Positions 24,993 through 32,345 of a stretch of DNA of 64,000 nucleotides are shown here, piece by piece. Location of the stretch: assembly GCF_015624425.1 (NCBI RefSeq), contig NZ_CP049919.1, forward strand, positions 3,286,001 through 3,350,000, given 5' to 3'. A model generated the notes under the pieces. It saw nothing but the letters and a program-made list of their open reading frames with translations, was not told the origin of the DNA and ran no database searches. The DNA comes from Roseateles sp. DAIF2 (lineage in GTDB: Bacteria; Pseudomonadota; Gammaproteobacteria; Burkholderiales; Burkholderiaceae_C). Position numbers and translations under genes: made by a program. Each line of letters starts with the position of its first letter. The first letter of the stretch is position 1.

Positions 24993-27058
24993 GCGGGACC
25001 GCGGCCGCGCCGGGCGGCGAGCCAGCACTGTTCCGCTCGCTGTTCAGCGCCTACCCGGACGCACTGCTGCTGGTCGACTTCCAGGGCCTGATCGTGCGCG
25101 CCAATCCGGCCGCCGAACAGCTGCTGGGCTATGCCAGCGAGGGCCTGGTCGGGCTGCCGGTGGATGAGCTGGTGCCCGACAGCATCCGCCCGCGCCATGC
25201 GGCCTACCGCGACGCCTATGCGCGCAACCCGCGTCCGCGCCCGATGGGCACGCAGATGGAGCTGGTCGCGAAGCGCCGCGACGGCAGCGAGGTGCTGGTC
25301 GAGATCGCGCTGAGCCCGCTGCAGGATCAGGGCCTGCCCTATGTGGTCGCGGCGATCCGCGACATCAGCGCCTACCCGCGCATGCGCCAGGCCCTGCAGC
25401 GCGCGCGCTATGCCGAGCAGGTGGCGCAGCTGGGCCGGCTGGCGGTCGACTCGCGCGACACCGCCCTGCTGTTTCGCGAGGCGCCGCGCGCCGCGGCCGA
25501 GGCGCTGGAGGTCGAGCAGGCGCGGCTGTACCTGTTGGAGCCGGATGGCCGCAGCCTGCGCGTGGCCGGCGCCCAGGGGCTGACGGACGAGGAAGCCGAG
25601 GGTCAGCTCTTGCCCCGAGGCGCCGGCACGCCGCTGGACTACCTGATCACGCAGGCCCGACCGGTGGTCGTGGCCGACTACGCCAGCGAGCAGCGCTTCG
25701 TCGTGCCCGAGGCCTACCGCCGCGCCGGCCTGGTCAGCGCCCTGGGCATGCCGCTCTTGGACAAGGGCCGCTGCGTCGGCGCCCTGGTCGTGCGCTCGCG
25801 CCAACCGCAACGCTTTGGCGAGGACGAGCAGCGCTTCCTCGAATCGCTGGCCAATCTGCTGGCCACCATCCTGCAGCGCGCCCAGGGCGAGGAGGCGCTG
25901 CGCCATGCCCAGCGGCTGGAAAGCGTCGGCCAACTGACCGGCGGCATCGCGCATGACTTCAACAACCTGCTGACCGTGATCCAGGGCAATCTGCAGGTGC
26001 TGGAGACCCTGCCCGCGGTCGAGGGCGACGAGCTGGCGCCGCCGATGCTGGCCGCGGCGATGCGCGCCACGCGGCGCGGCGCGGAGCTGACCGCCAAGCT
26101 GCTGGCCTTCTCGCGCCGCCAGATGCTGCAGCCCAGTCGGGTCGATGCCGGCGCGCTGCTGGCCTCGCTGGCCGGCATGCTGCGCCGTACCCTGGACCAG
26201 CGCATCCGCATCGAGGAAAGCGCCGATGCCGATTGCCCGCCGCTGCTGGCCGACGCCGGCCAGCTGGAATCGGCGCTGCTGAACATCGCGATCAATGCGC
26301 GCGACGCGATGCCCGAGGGCGGCCGCCTGCGCTTTCGCGCCTGGCGCTGCGCCCAGGTGCCGGCGGCGCTGGCGGCCGAGCTGGAGCCGGACCTGGTCTC
26401 GGGTCGGCTGCCGCTGGTGGCGATCGCGGTCAGCGACGAGGGTCAGGGCATGCCCGAGGCCGTGCGCGAGCGCGCCTTCGAGCCCTTCTTCACCACCAAG
26501 GAGGCCGGGCGCGGCACCGGCCTGGGCCTGTCGACCGCCTACGGCTTCGTCAAGCAATCGCGCGGCGCGATCACGATCGACAGCGCGCCCGGCGCCGGCA
26601 CCACGGTGACCCTCTACTTCCCCGGCGGCACGGCCGACGAGAACGAGGCCGCGGCCCGCGGCGGCGGCGCCGACCAGGCCCCGCCGCCGGGCCTGCGCGT
26701 GCTGCTGGTGGAGGATGAGCCCGAGGTGCAGCAGGTGCTGCTGCACTTCCTGCGCGGCTGGGATGCCGAGGTCCGGGCCTGCGCCAGCGGCGAGGAGGCG
26801 TTGGTGCTGCTGGCCGAACCCGGCGCCGATTTCGACCTGGTGCTCAGCGACGTGATGCTGGGCACCGGCATGCGCGGCACCGAGCTGGCCGCCCGCCTGC
26901 GCGAGCGCCACCCGGGCAGCGCGCTGCTGCTGATGTCCGGCTATGCGGCCGACCTGCTGGCCGCCGAGCAGCCTGCGCTGCAGGACATCCCGCTGCTGCG
27001 CAAGCCCTTCAGCCGCGAGGCCCTGGCCGCGGCGATCGCGGCGGCGCTGGGCGTCTGA
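24989..27058 (+). CDS. Hybrid sensor histidine kinase: PAS-GAF-HisKA-HATPase-receiver
   Basis: Cytoplasmic hybrid kinase of 689 residues without membrane segments. A PAS domain (about 10-130; LFSAYPDALLLVDFQGLI) is followed by a GAF domain (about 150-300; YLLEPDGRSLRVAGAQGL), the dimerisation domain with phospho-His H322 in GGIAHDFNNLLTVIQG, the ATPase domain (NIAINARDAM, DEGQGMP, GRGTGLGLS) and a C-terminal receiver with D621 (DLVLSDVML). The sensing is therefore of an internal signal, possibly redox or a small ligand. The receiver may act as phosphate sink or in a relay to the coupled OmpR-type regulator. No target genes are obvious apart from the divergent exported protein. Confidence 0.9.
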   Translation: MSGTAAAPGGEPALFRSLFSAYPDALLLVDFQGLIVRANPAAEQLLGYASEGLVGLPVDELVPDSIRPRHAAYRDAYARNPRPRPMGTQMELVAKRRDGSEVLVEIALSPLQDQGLPYVVAAIRDISAYPRMRQALQRARYAEQVAQLGRLAVDSRDTALLFREAPRAAAEALEVEQARLYLLEPDGRSLRVAGAQGLTDEEAEGQLLPRGAGTPLDYLITQARPVVVADYASEQRFVVPEAYRRAGLVSALGMPLLDKGRCVGALVVRSRQPQRFGEDEQRFLESLANLLATILQRAQGEEALRHAQRLESVGQLTGGIAHDFNNLLTVIQGNLQVLETLPAVEGDELAPPMLAAAMRATRRGAELTAKLLAFSRRQMLQPSRVDAGALLASLAGMLRRTLDQRIRIEESADADCPPLLADAGQLESALLNIAINARDAMPEGGRLRFRAWRCAQVPAALAAELEPDLVSGRLPLVAIAVSDEGQGMPEAVRERAFEPFFTTKEAGRGTGLGLSTAYGFVKQSRGAITIDSAPGAGTTVTLYFPGGTADENEAAARGGGADQAPPPGLRVLLVEDEPEVQQVLLHFLRGWDAEVRACASGEEALVLLAEPGADFDLVLSDVMLGTGMRGTELAARLRERHPGSALLLMSGYAADLLAAEQPALQDIPLLRKPFSREALAAAIAAALGV

Positions 27059-27318
27059 ACAGGCGCCGCGCCAGCAGGCGGACCGCGAAAAAGGCGGCGG
27101 CAAAGGGCAGCGCGGCCAGCGCGGCGCCGTAGCTGGCCGCGATCAGCAGCATCTGCAGCGAACCGGCCCAGCGCGCCGGCCATCAGCGCCGCGCCGAGCC
27201 AGGCCGTCAGCACCGCCCCCTCGCCACGGGCCCAGGCCGGCGGGCTGACGCCGTACAGCAGCATCAAGACCTTGGGGCTGAAATCGGCCGGCGGGGATGG
27301 CGAGGCGAGCGTAGGCAT
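27019..27318 (-). pseudogene. Possible frameshifted small membrane protein
   Basis: Two minus-strand frames look like parts of one small membrane protein. One gives MPTLASPSPPADFSPKVLML, then YGVSPPAWARGEGAVLTAWL and GAALMAGAL; the other continues WAGSLQMLLIAASYGAALAA, LPFAAAFFAVRLLARRLF. Joining them needs a one-base change near 27170. Together they make a roughly 90-residue two-helix protein, just downstream of the Crp/Fnr gene. It could equally be two short unrelated frames or an assembly error; confidence is low. The rest of the 27059-27354 spacer shows nothing else. Confidence 0.35.
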
Positions 27319-27354
27319 GGCCCGTCGACTGCAGCGGCAGTAGAGCCGCCAACC

Positions 27355-28191
27355 TCACTGCAAGGTACGGCTCCCCGCCGTGCCGCCCTGGGCAAAGGCC
27401 GCCAGCGCCGCCAGCTCGGGGATCTCGATGTCGCGGCGGCCCTTCTCGGCGAAGCGGATCAGCTGCTTGGCCGACAGGCGCGAGAGCGCGCGGCTGACCG
27501 ATTCGATCGTCATGCCCAGGTAGTTGCCGATCTCGGCACGGCTCATGCGCAGGCTGATCTGGTCGGCGCGCAGGCCGCGGCGGGCCAGAGACTCGGCCCA
27601 GTAGCGCAGGAAGTCCGCCACCCGCGCGTCGGCCGACAGGGTGCACAGCGACAGCAGCGAGTCGCGGTCGCGGCTGATCTCGCGGCTCATCGCCTGGTGC
27701 AGCAGGTTCAGCAGGCGCGGCTGCAGCGCGCAGGCCTGCAGCAGGGCCTCGTAGCTCAGGCTCCAGACCTCGCCGGTGTCCATCGCGATCGCATCGCAGC
27801 CGTAGCGGCCGGTGGCGATGCCGTCGAAGCCCAGCCAGTCGCCGCGGAAATGCAGGCCGACCACCTGCTCGCGGCCGTCCGCCGCGCAGTTGACGATCTT
27901 GAAGAAGCCGGCATTGACGATGTGCAGGCGGCCGAAGCGCTCGCCGGCCTGGTAGATCGGGTCGCCGGCATGCACGACGCGGCGCTGGATCGGCACGCTG
28001 GCGGCCACCAGTTCCAGCATCGCGGCGATGCGCTGGGCCTCGTTGGGCACCTCGTTGGGCACCTCGGCGGGCAGGCCGGCGGCGGGCGGCGCGATGCGGG
28101 GCAAGGGGTGCGTGGCGGGGCGGTTCGTGGCGATGGCTTGGTGCATGGTGCTGGCGCCGGAGGCGGGCTTGTTGTTCGATGTGCTCAGCAT
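27355..28191 (-). CDS. Crp/Fnr-family transcriptional regulator lacking the N-terminal Fe-S cysteines
   Basis: Regulator of about 278 residues. A cyclic-nucleotide-binding-like beta-roll (RRVVHAGDPIYQAGERFGRL, FFKIVN, FRGDWLGFDGIA) precedes the long dimer helix and a helix-turn-helix (RMSRAEIGNYLGMTIESVSR). The recognition helix has E-x2-SR as in FNR, predicting a TTGA-N6-TCAA target; such a site lies at 28295-28308. The N-terminal region has no cysteine, so a 4Fe-4S oxygen switch of FNR type is unlikely. The ATG at 28191 is chosen; an ATG at 28146 is possible. A short in-phase duplication encodes EVPNEVPNE near residue 45. Confidence 0.88.
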   Translation of the reverse strand: MLSTSNNKPASGASTMHQAIATNRPATHPLPRIAPPAAGLPAEVPNEVPNEAQRIAAMLELVAASVPIQRRVVHAGDPIYQAGERFGRLHIVNAGFFKIVNCAADGREQVVGLHFRGDWLGFDGIATGRYGCDAIAMDTGEVWSLSYEALLQACALQPRLLNLLHQAMSREISRDRDSLLSLCTLSADARVADFLRYWAESLARRGLRADQISLRMSRAEIGNYLGMTIESVSRALSRLSAKQLIRFAEKGRRDIEIPELAALAAFAQGGTAGSRTLQ

Positions 28192-28294
28192 CGGTCCCGC
28201 GTGGAACCGGCCGACGAACCGTCGATGTCGGCGGGTAAGCCTGGGTGACATTCGGTAAACGGATGGTGTCCGGCACGTATCGGGCGCGGCTTTG

Positions 28295-28308
28295 TTGACC
28301 TGGCTCAA
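28295..28308. promoter_or_regulatory. FNR-type box TTGA-N6-TCAA
   Basis: A perfect TTGA-CCTGGC-TCAA inverted repeat lies in the divergent spacer, 39 bases upstream of the carbamoyltransferase-like gene and about 100 bases upstream of the Crp/Fnr start. It matches the target expected from the E-x2-SR recognition helix of the adjacent regulator, so both genes may be under its control. Confidence 0.65.
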
Positions 28309-28346
28309 GGCGGCCGGCCGCTTTGCCCCTAGCCTTGCGATCGACC

Positions 28347-28844
28347 ATGACTGCCCCCCCTCCCACCGCGATCGACACCCTCGCCCCGGCCGGCCAGCAG
28401 GCCCTGCTGCGCCGCGCGCTGGCACTCGGCCAGGCGCCGGCACCGGCGCCGCTGCGCGGCCGCAATATCGCGCTGCTCTGCGCCGGCACGCCCGATGAGC
28501 CGGGCCTGGCCGCGCTGGAGCTGGCCGCCGCCCGGCTGGGCGGACGGGTGGCGCGCATCGATGCGGCCGCCTGGCTGGACGACGCGGCCGACACCCCGCA
28601 GCAGACCGAGGCGGCGCTGCGCCTGCTGGAGCGGCTCTATGACGCGGTGGACTGCGAGGGCCTGCCGGAGGAGCGCGCCCGCGCGCTGCAGCGCCGCACC
28701 GGCCTGCCGGTCTTCATCGGCCTGGCGCGGCCCGACCATGCGGTGCGGCGCCTGCTGCCGCAGCTGCGCGAACTCCGCCCGGCCGGGGCCGACGACGAGC
28801 TGCATCTGGTGCAAGCCCTGCTGCTCAACGCGCTGGAACGCTGA
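28347..28844 (+). CDS. Degenerate ornithine/aspartate carbamoyltransferase N-domain-like protein
   Basis: Protein of about 165 residues resembling only the carbamoyl-phosphate-binding half of ornithine carbamoyltransferase: LLRRALALGQAPAPAPLRGR and NIALLCAG, then ELAAARLGGRVARIDA, echoing 'knialLF...fElAaxxLGg' of the family. The catalytic S-T-R-T-R loop is absent (AGTPDEPGL instead), and there is no ornithine-binding C-terminal domain. It is therefore unlikely to be a carbamoyltransferase; a structural or regulatory role is possible. It diverges from the Crp/Fnr gene over an FNR-type box and precedes the copRS genes. Assignment by motif resemblance only. Confidence 0.65.
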   Translation: MTAPPPTAIDTLAPAGQQALLRRALALGQAPAPAPLRGRNIALLCAGTPDEPGLAALELAAARLGGRVARIDAAAWLDDAADTPQQTEAALRLLERLYDAVDCEGLPEERARALQRRTGLPVFIGLARPDHAVRRLLPQLRELRPAGADDELHLVQALLLNALER

Positions 28845-28858
28845 CCCGGCCCTGACCG

Positions 28859-28882
28859 CCGGATGACAAATTCGTCATCCGG
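28859..28882. promoter_or_regulatory. CopR/CusR-type operator, CCGGATGAC-N6-GTCATCCGG
   Basis: A perfect 9-base inverted repeat with a 6-base spacer, containing ATGACAAATTCGTCAT, lies 31 bases upstream of the copR start. It closely resembles the CusR/PcoR box (ATGACAA-N2-TTGTCAT). A CACAAT hexamer at 28901-28906 could be the -10; transcription would then begin at or near the start codon. Autoregulation of copRS is the simplest reading. Confidence 0.75.
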
Positions 28883-28912
28883 GCCTTCCGGCCGCGGCCG
28901 CACAATGCCGGC

Positions 28913-29599
28913 ATGAAACTGCTGCTGATCGAGGACGAGCTCAAGCTCGCCGACTACCTGCGCAAGGGCCTGGGCGAGGAAGGCTTCACGGTCGAGGTCG
29001 CGCACAACGGCATCGACGGCCTGCACCTGGCAATCGAGGGCGACCATCAGCTGGTGATCCTGGACGGCATGCTGCCCGGCATCGACGGCCTCGCGGTGCT
29101 GGCCGCGCTGCGCCAGAGCAAGAGCACGCCGGTGCTGATGCTGACCGCGCGCGGCCAGGTCGAGGACCGGGTCCAGGGCCTGCAGAGCGGTGCCGACGAC
29201 TACCTGGTCAAGCCCTTCGCCTTCTCCGAGCTGGTCGCGCGCATCCAGGTGCTGCTGCGCCGCGCCAGCGGCGCGCGCAGCACCGCCGAGCTGACCCAGC
29301 TGCGCCTGGCCGACCTGGAGGTGGACCTGATCCGCCGCCGCGCGGTGCGCGCCGGCCAGCGCCTGGAGCTGACCGCCAAGGAGTTCAATCTGCTGAGCCT
29401 GCTGCTGCGCCGCCAGGGCGAGGTGCTGTCGCGCACCGAGCTGGCCGAGCAGGTCTGGGACATGAACTTCGACAGCGAGACCAATGTGGTCGAGGTGGCG
29501 ATCCGGCGCCTGCGCGGCAAGCTGGACCAACCCTTCGAGCGACCGCTGCTGCACACGGTGCGCGGCATGGGCTATGTGCTGGAGGACCGCGCGCCGTGA
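28913..29599 (+). CDS. copR: Heavy-metal response regulator CopR/CusR type
   Basis: OmpR-family regulator of 228 residues, typical CusR/CopR/IrlR length. The receiver holds EDE at residues 7-9, phosphoacceptor D51 ([12 protein letters not shown]), the T/K pair (LTARG and [14 protein letters not shown]). The winged helix has [40 protein letters not shown] and the heavy-metal subgroup ending [11 protein letters not shown]. Its own promoter carries the CopR-type dyad at 28859-28882, and a similar dyad precedes the next operon (30903-30920). It is coupled to the kinase gene through GTGA. Confidence 0.92.
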   Translation: MKLLLIEDELKLADYLRKGLGEEGFTVEVAHNGIDGLHLAIEGDHQLVILDGMLPGIDGLAVLAALRQSKSTPVLMLTARGQVEDRVQGLQSGADDYLVKPFAFSELVARIQVLLRRASGARSTAELTQLRLADLEVDLIRRRAVRAGQRLELTAKEFNLLSLLLRRQGEVLSRTELAEQVWDMNFDSETNVVEVAIRRLRGKLDQPFERPLLHTVRGMGYVLEDRAP

Positions 29600-30918
29600 G
29601 CCTGGCGCGCACCGACGGGCTGGGCGTCAAGCTGTCGCGCTGGCTGGCGCTGCAGACCATCGTCGGGCTTGGGGCCGTCTGCACCGCGGTCTATTTCGCG
29701 ATGGCGCTGACCCTGGCGCAGCGCCAGGACGACACCCTGGCGCAGAAGCAACAGGCGATCCGCCTGCTGGTCGGCGAGGGCCGGCCCGCGGCCCAGCTGC
29801 ACGAGCAGCTGCGCGACCTGCTGGCCGGCCACAACGAGCTGAGCCTGCTCCTGGTCGACACCGAGGGGCAGCTGCTGTTCGACAAGCGCGCCGCACCGCA
29901 GCCCGAGCGCCGGCTCAAGCACCTGAGCTTCGAGCTCGCACGGCCCGGCCAGGCGCCGGTGCGCGCCCAGGCCTGGCTGGACATCAGCGCCGACCAGATC
30001 CTGCTGCGCCGCGTCGCCTGGACCCTGGCCCTGGCCGCGGTGGCCGGCGCCGCGGGGGTCTCGGCCGGCGGCTACTGGCTGGTGCGGCGCGGCCTGGCGC
30101 CGCTGCGCCAGCTGACCGCGCAGACCCAGCGCCTGGGCGGCCATGACCCGGAGCGCCGGCTCGACGGCTCGGGGCAGCCCACCGAGCTGCAGCCGCTGGT
30201 GGCCCAGTTCAACGCGCTGCTGGACCGGTTGGCGGCCAGCCATCGGCAGATGGAGGCCTTCAACGCCGACGTGGCGCATGAGCTGAACACGCCGCTGGCC
30301 ACCCTGATCAGCAGCTGCGAGCTGGCGCTGCGGCGCAGCCGTGACGCGCTGGAGATGCGCGAGATCATGGGCTCCAACCTCGAGGAGCTGCGCCGCATGG
30401 CCGGCATCGTCGCCGACATGCTGTTCCTGGCCCATGCGGACCGCGGCAGCGACGCGCGCCGCCAGCAGCTGCCCAGCCTGGCCGCGCTGGCGGCCGAGGT
30501 GCTGGAGTTCCACGAGGCGGCGCTGCAGGAGGCCGAGCTGAGCGCCGAGGTGCGCGGCGACGCGGCCGCGGCGCTGGACGGACGGCTGCTGCGCCGTGCC
30601 CTGTCCAATCTGCTGGGCAATGCCACCCGCTACGCAAGACCAGGCACCCGGGTGAGGATCGACATCGCGACGGCGCCGGACGGCATGCTGGAGCTGTCGG
30701 TGGCCAACGAGGGGCCGGCGATCGCGGCCGAGCACCTGCCGCGCCTGTTCGACCGCTTCTACCGCGCCGACCCCTCGCGCGCGCAAGCGGACCGCAACCA
30801 TGGCCTGGGCCTGTCCATCGTCGCGGCGATCGCGCGCATGCATGGCGGAAGCGCCTTCGCCGAATCGGGCGCAGGCCGCACCCGTATCGGGCTGCGCCTG
30901 CCGATGACGAAACCGTAA
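29596..30918 (+). CDS. copS: Heavy-metal sensor histidine kinase CopS/CusS type
   Basis: Inner-membrane sensor kinase of 440 residues. Helix 1 (about 15-38; [20 protein letters not shown]) and helix 2 (about 136-157; [20 protein letters not shown]) flank a short periplasmic sensor. A HAMP segment follows ([20 protein letters not shown]), then the phospho-His H228 ([17 protein letters not shown]), N-box [10 protein letters not shown], and G-boxes including [12 protein letters not shown] and [17 protein letters not shown], the heavy-metal-sensor HK signature. The GTG start overlaps the regulator stop. It should detect periplasmic copper (or silver). Confidence 0.9.
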   Translation: MSLARTDGLGVKLSRWLALQTIVGLGAVCTAVYFAMALTLAQRQDDTLAQKQQAIRLLVGEGRPAAQLHEQLRDLLAGHNELSLLLVDTEGQLLFDKRAAPQPERRLKHLSFELARPGQAPVRAQAWLDISADQILLRRVAWTLALAAVAGAAGVSAGGYWLVRRGLAPLRQLTAQTQRLGGHDPERRLDGSGQPTELQPLVAQFNALLDRLAASHRQMEAFNADVAHELNTPLATLISSCELALRRSRDALEMREIMGSNLEELRRMAGIVADMLFLAHADRGSDARRQQLPSLAALAAEVLEFHEAALQEAELSAEVRGDAAAALDGRLLRRALSNLLGNATRYARPGTRVRIDIATAPDGMLELSVANEGPAIAAEHLPRLFDRFYRADPSRAQADRNHGLGLSIVAAIARMHGGSAFAESGAGRTRIGLRLPMTKP

Positions 30919-30920
30919 TC
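30903..30920. promoter_or_regulatory. Second CopR-type dyad, GATGAC-N6-GTAATC
   Basis: This near-copy of the copR operator (one mismatch in the right arm) overlaps the copS stop codon and lies about 110 bases upstream of the DUF4148 gene. A TACAGT hexamer at 30953-30958 is a possible -10. It probably places the periplasmic copper operon under CopR control. Confidence 0.5.
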
Positions 30921-31028
30921 CGCGCGACCGGCTGGCGTCGAGGGGCGCTGCCTACAGTGATCTCCATGGCGCGATACCCGCGCCACGACGGTGAGACCCA
31001 CCGCCGCAACGGAACAAGGAGTACTGAT

Positions 31029-31433
31029 ATGTCGCTGCGCCCCCTCACCCCCGTCATCGCCCTGACCCTGATGCTGTCCGCCAGCCTGCCCGCGCTGGCC
31101 AGCGAGGCCCCGGCCGGCAAGAGCCGCGCCGAGGTGCTGGCCGAACTGGAAGCCGCCCGCAAGGACGGCAGCCTGGCCAAGATGAGCCGCGAGTCCAGCT
31201 ACGCGCCCGAGTTCGAGCGCCCCTCGACCGCCAACCGCGCCGACGTGCTGGCCGCGCTGGAAGCCGCGCGCAAGGACGGCACGCTGGCCAAGATGAACCG
31301 TGAGGCCAGCTACGCGCCCGAGTTCGAGCCCAAGGGCCCGGGCCGCAGCCGCGCCGAGGTGCTGGCCGAGCTGAAGCAAGCCCAGGAAGATGGCAGCATG
31401 CGTTGCCAGACCGGCAACCGCAGCAGCTGCTGA
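31029..31433 (+). CDS. DUF4148-type secreted protein with three tandem repeats
   Basis: Periplasmic or secreted protein of about 134 residues. A signal peptide (residues 1-25, PVIALTLMLSASLPALAS) is followed by two full 37-38-residue repeats and one partial repeat, starting at about residues 32, 69 and 107. Each begins SRAEVLAELEAARKDGSLAK and the full ones continue with M-x-RE-x-SYAPEFE. The last copy ends in a two-cysteine tail (MRCQTGNRSSC). DUF4148 proteins are common in Burkholderiales and their function is unknown. AAGGAG precedes the ATG at 31029. It follows copS and a CopR-like dyad, so it is probably copper-responsive. Confidence 0.85.
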   Translation: MSLRPLTPVIALTLMLSASLPALASEAPAGKSRAEVLAELEAARKDGSLAKMSRESSYAPEFERPSTANRADVLAALEAARKDGTLAKMNREASYAPEFEPKGPGRSRAEVLAELKQAQEDGSMRCQTGNRSSC

Positions 31434-31474
31434 GAACAGTTCGGGACTTTCACTCTTCCCTTACACTCCCGCCC

Positions 31475-31897
31475 ATGACGAGCAAGCTCTGGCGCCTGAT
31501 GCTGGCATGGCTGTTGGCCATGGCCCTGCCCCTGCAGGGTTACGCCGCGCATGCGCTGATGCTCTGCGGCCCGGCGCATCACCAGAGCCCGCTCGTCACG
31601 ACCCAGGCCCATGCCACCATGGACCATCAGGGTCATGAAGGCCATGACAGCGCCGAGCATGGCGCGCAGCACCATGCCACGCCGGACAGCGGCGACGAAG
31701 AGCAGGCGCAGCCCGGCGGCCATGCCGGCGCCTGCAGCGTCTGTGCCTCCTGCTGCAATGCGGCGGCGCTGGTCACCAGCCTGCCCGTCGCCGATTTCCT
31801 GCCACCCGCCCCGGTCGCCGTCGCGACCGTGCCGGTGGCCCATGCCCGCGTGCTGACCGGCGGGCTGGAACGACCTCCCCGCACCGATCTCGTCTGA
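31475..31897 (+). CDS. His-rich, Cys-containing periplasmic copper-island protein (DUF2946/CopL-like)
   Basis: Protein of about 140 residues. A signal peptide (LWRLMLAWLLAMALPLQGYA) leads to a metal-binding middle rich in histidine (HHQSPLVTTQAHATMDHQGH, HGAQHHATP) and to the cysteine motif GACSVCASCCNAA. The Cys cluster and position in a copper locus resemble DUF2946/CopL-type proteins that bind or buffer periplasmic copper. The tail is proline- and valine-rich. It begins 41 bases after the DUF4148 gene. Exact family not certain; metal binding is a fair inference from His and Cys content. Confidence 0.75.
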   Translation: MTSKLWRLMLAWLLAMALPLQGYAAHALMLCGPAHHQSPLVTTQAHATMDHQGHEGHDSAEHGAQHHATPDSGDEEQAQPGGHAGACSVCASCCNAAALVTSLPVADFLPPAPVAVATVPVAHARVLTGGLERPPRTDLV

Positions 31898-31908
31898 GCT
31901 GCCGTAGC

Positions 31909-31926
31909 CCCGACGTCCCCGTCGGG
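31909..31926 (+). other. Short GC-rich hairpin after the His-rich gene
   Basis: CCCGACG-TCCC-CGTCGGG can form a 7-bp stem with a 4-base loop, 11 bases after the His-rich gene stop. Only two Ts follow, so it is at best a weak terminator or an mRNA-stabilising end between the His-rich gene and the next one. Confidence 0.4.
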
Positions 31927-31999
31927 TTGCGCGATCGGCGACGCCCGCCCCCCGGCGTGGTGTGCGCTGCCCCGCCCGTCTTCACGCGAGATCACATCG

Positions 32000-32332
32000 A
32001 TGAAATCCCTCCTGGCCCTGGGCCTGGCCGGGGTCGCCAGCGCGACCCTGCTGCCGCCCGCCGCGGCCCATCCCGCCTCCCACTCGGCTGGCTCGGCCGC
32101 ATCCGCCCCCAAGGTGCTGGATGCGCAGGCCCCCGTCCCGCCCCTGGTCTACCGCTCCGCGCTGGGCAGCTACCGCCCCTACGCCGACACCACGCCCTCG
32201 CCCTGGGTCGAGAGCAATGAGCGGGTCGGCCGCATCGGCGGTTGGCGCGTCTATGCCAAGGAAGCGCAGCAACCCGATGGCCCAGCTGCCGACAAGCCCG
32301 CCTCCGCCGCCCATGGCGGCCACAAGCATTGA
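32000..32332 (+). CDS. Small periplasmic protein of copper-resistance loci, unknown function
   Basis: Protein of 110 residues with a signal peptide (LLALGLAGVASATLLPPAAA). The mature region has a proline-rich lead and a compact block VPPLVYRSALGSYRPYADTT, WVESNERVGRIGGWRVYAKE, and a His-rich tail ending HGGHKH. I recognise this block as recurring beside TolC-type and multicopper-oxidase genes in Burkholderiales copper islands, without a known role. It is 13 bases upstream of the outer-membrane factor gene, so the two are co-transcribed. Confidence 0.75.
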   Translation: MKSLLALGLAGVASATLLPPAAAHPASHSAGSAASAPKVLDAQAPVPPLVYRSALGSYRPYADTTPSPWVESNERVGRIGGWRVYAKEAQQPDGPAADKPASAAHGGHKH

Positions 32333-32345
32333 GCCGGGGGCAGCG

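Noticed and set aside
31909..31926. Rho-independent terminator after the His-rich gene
   Set aside because: Good stem but only two Ts follow; kept as an unspecified hairpin rather than a terminator.
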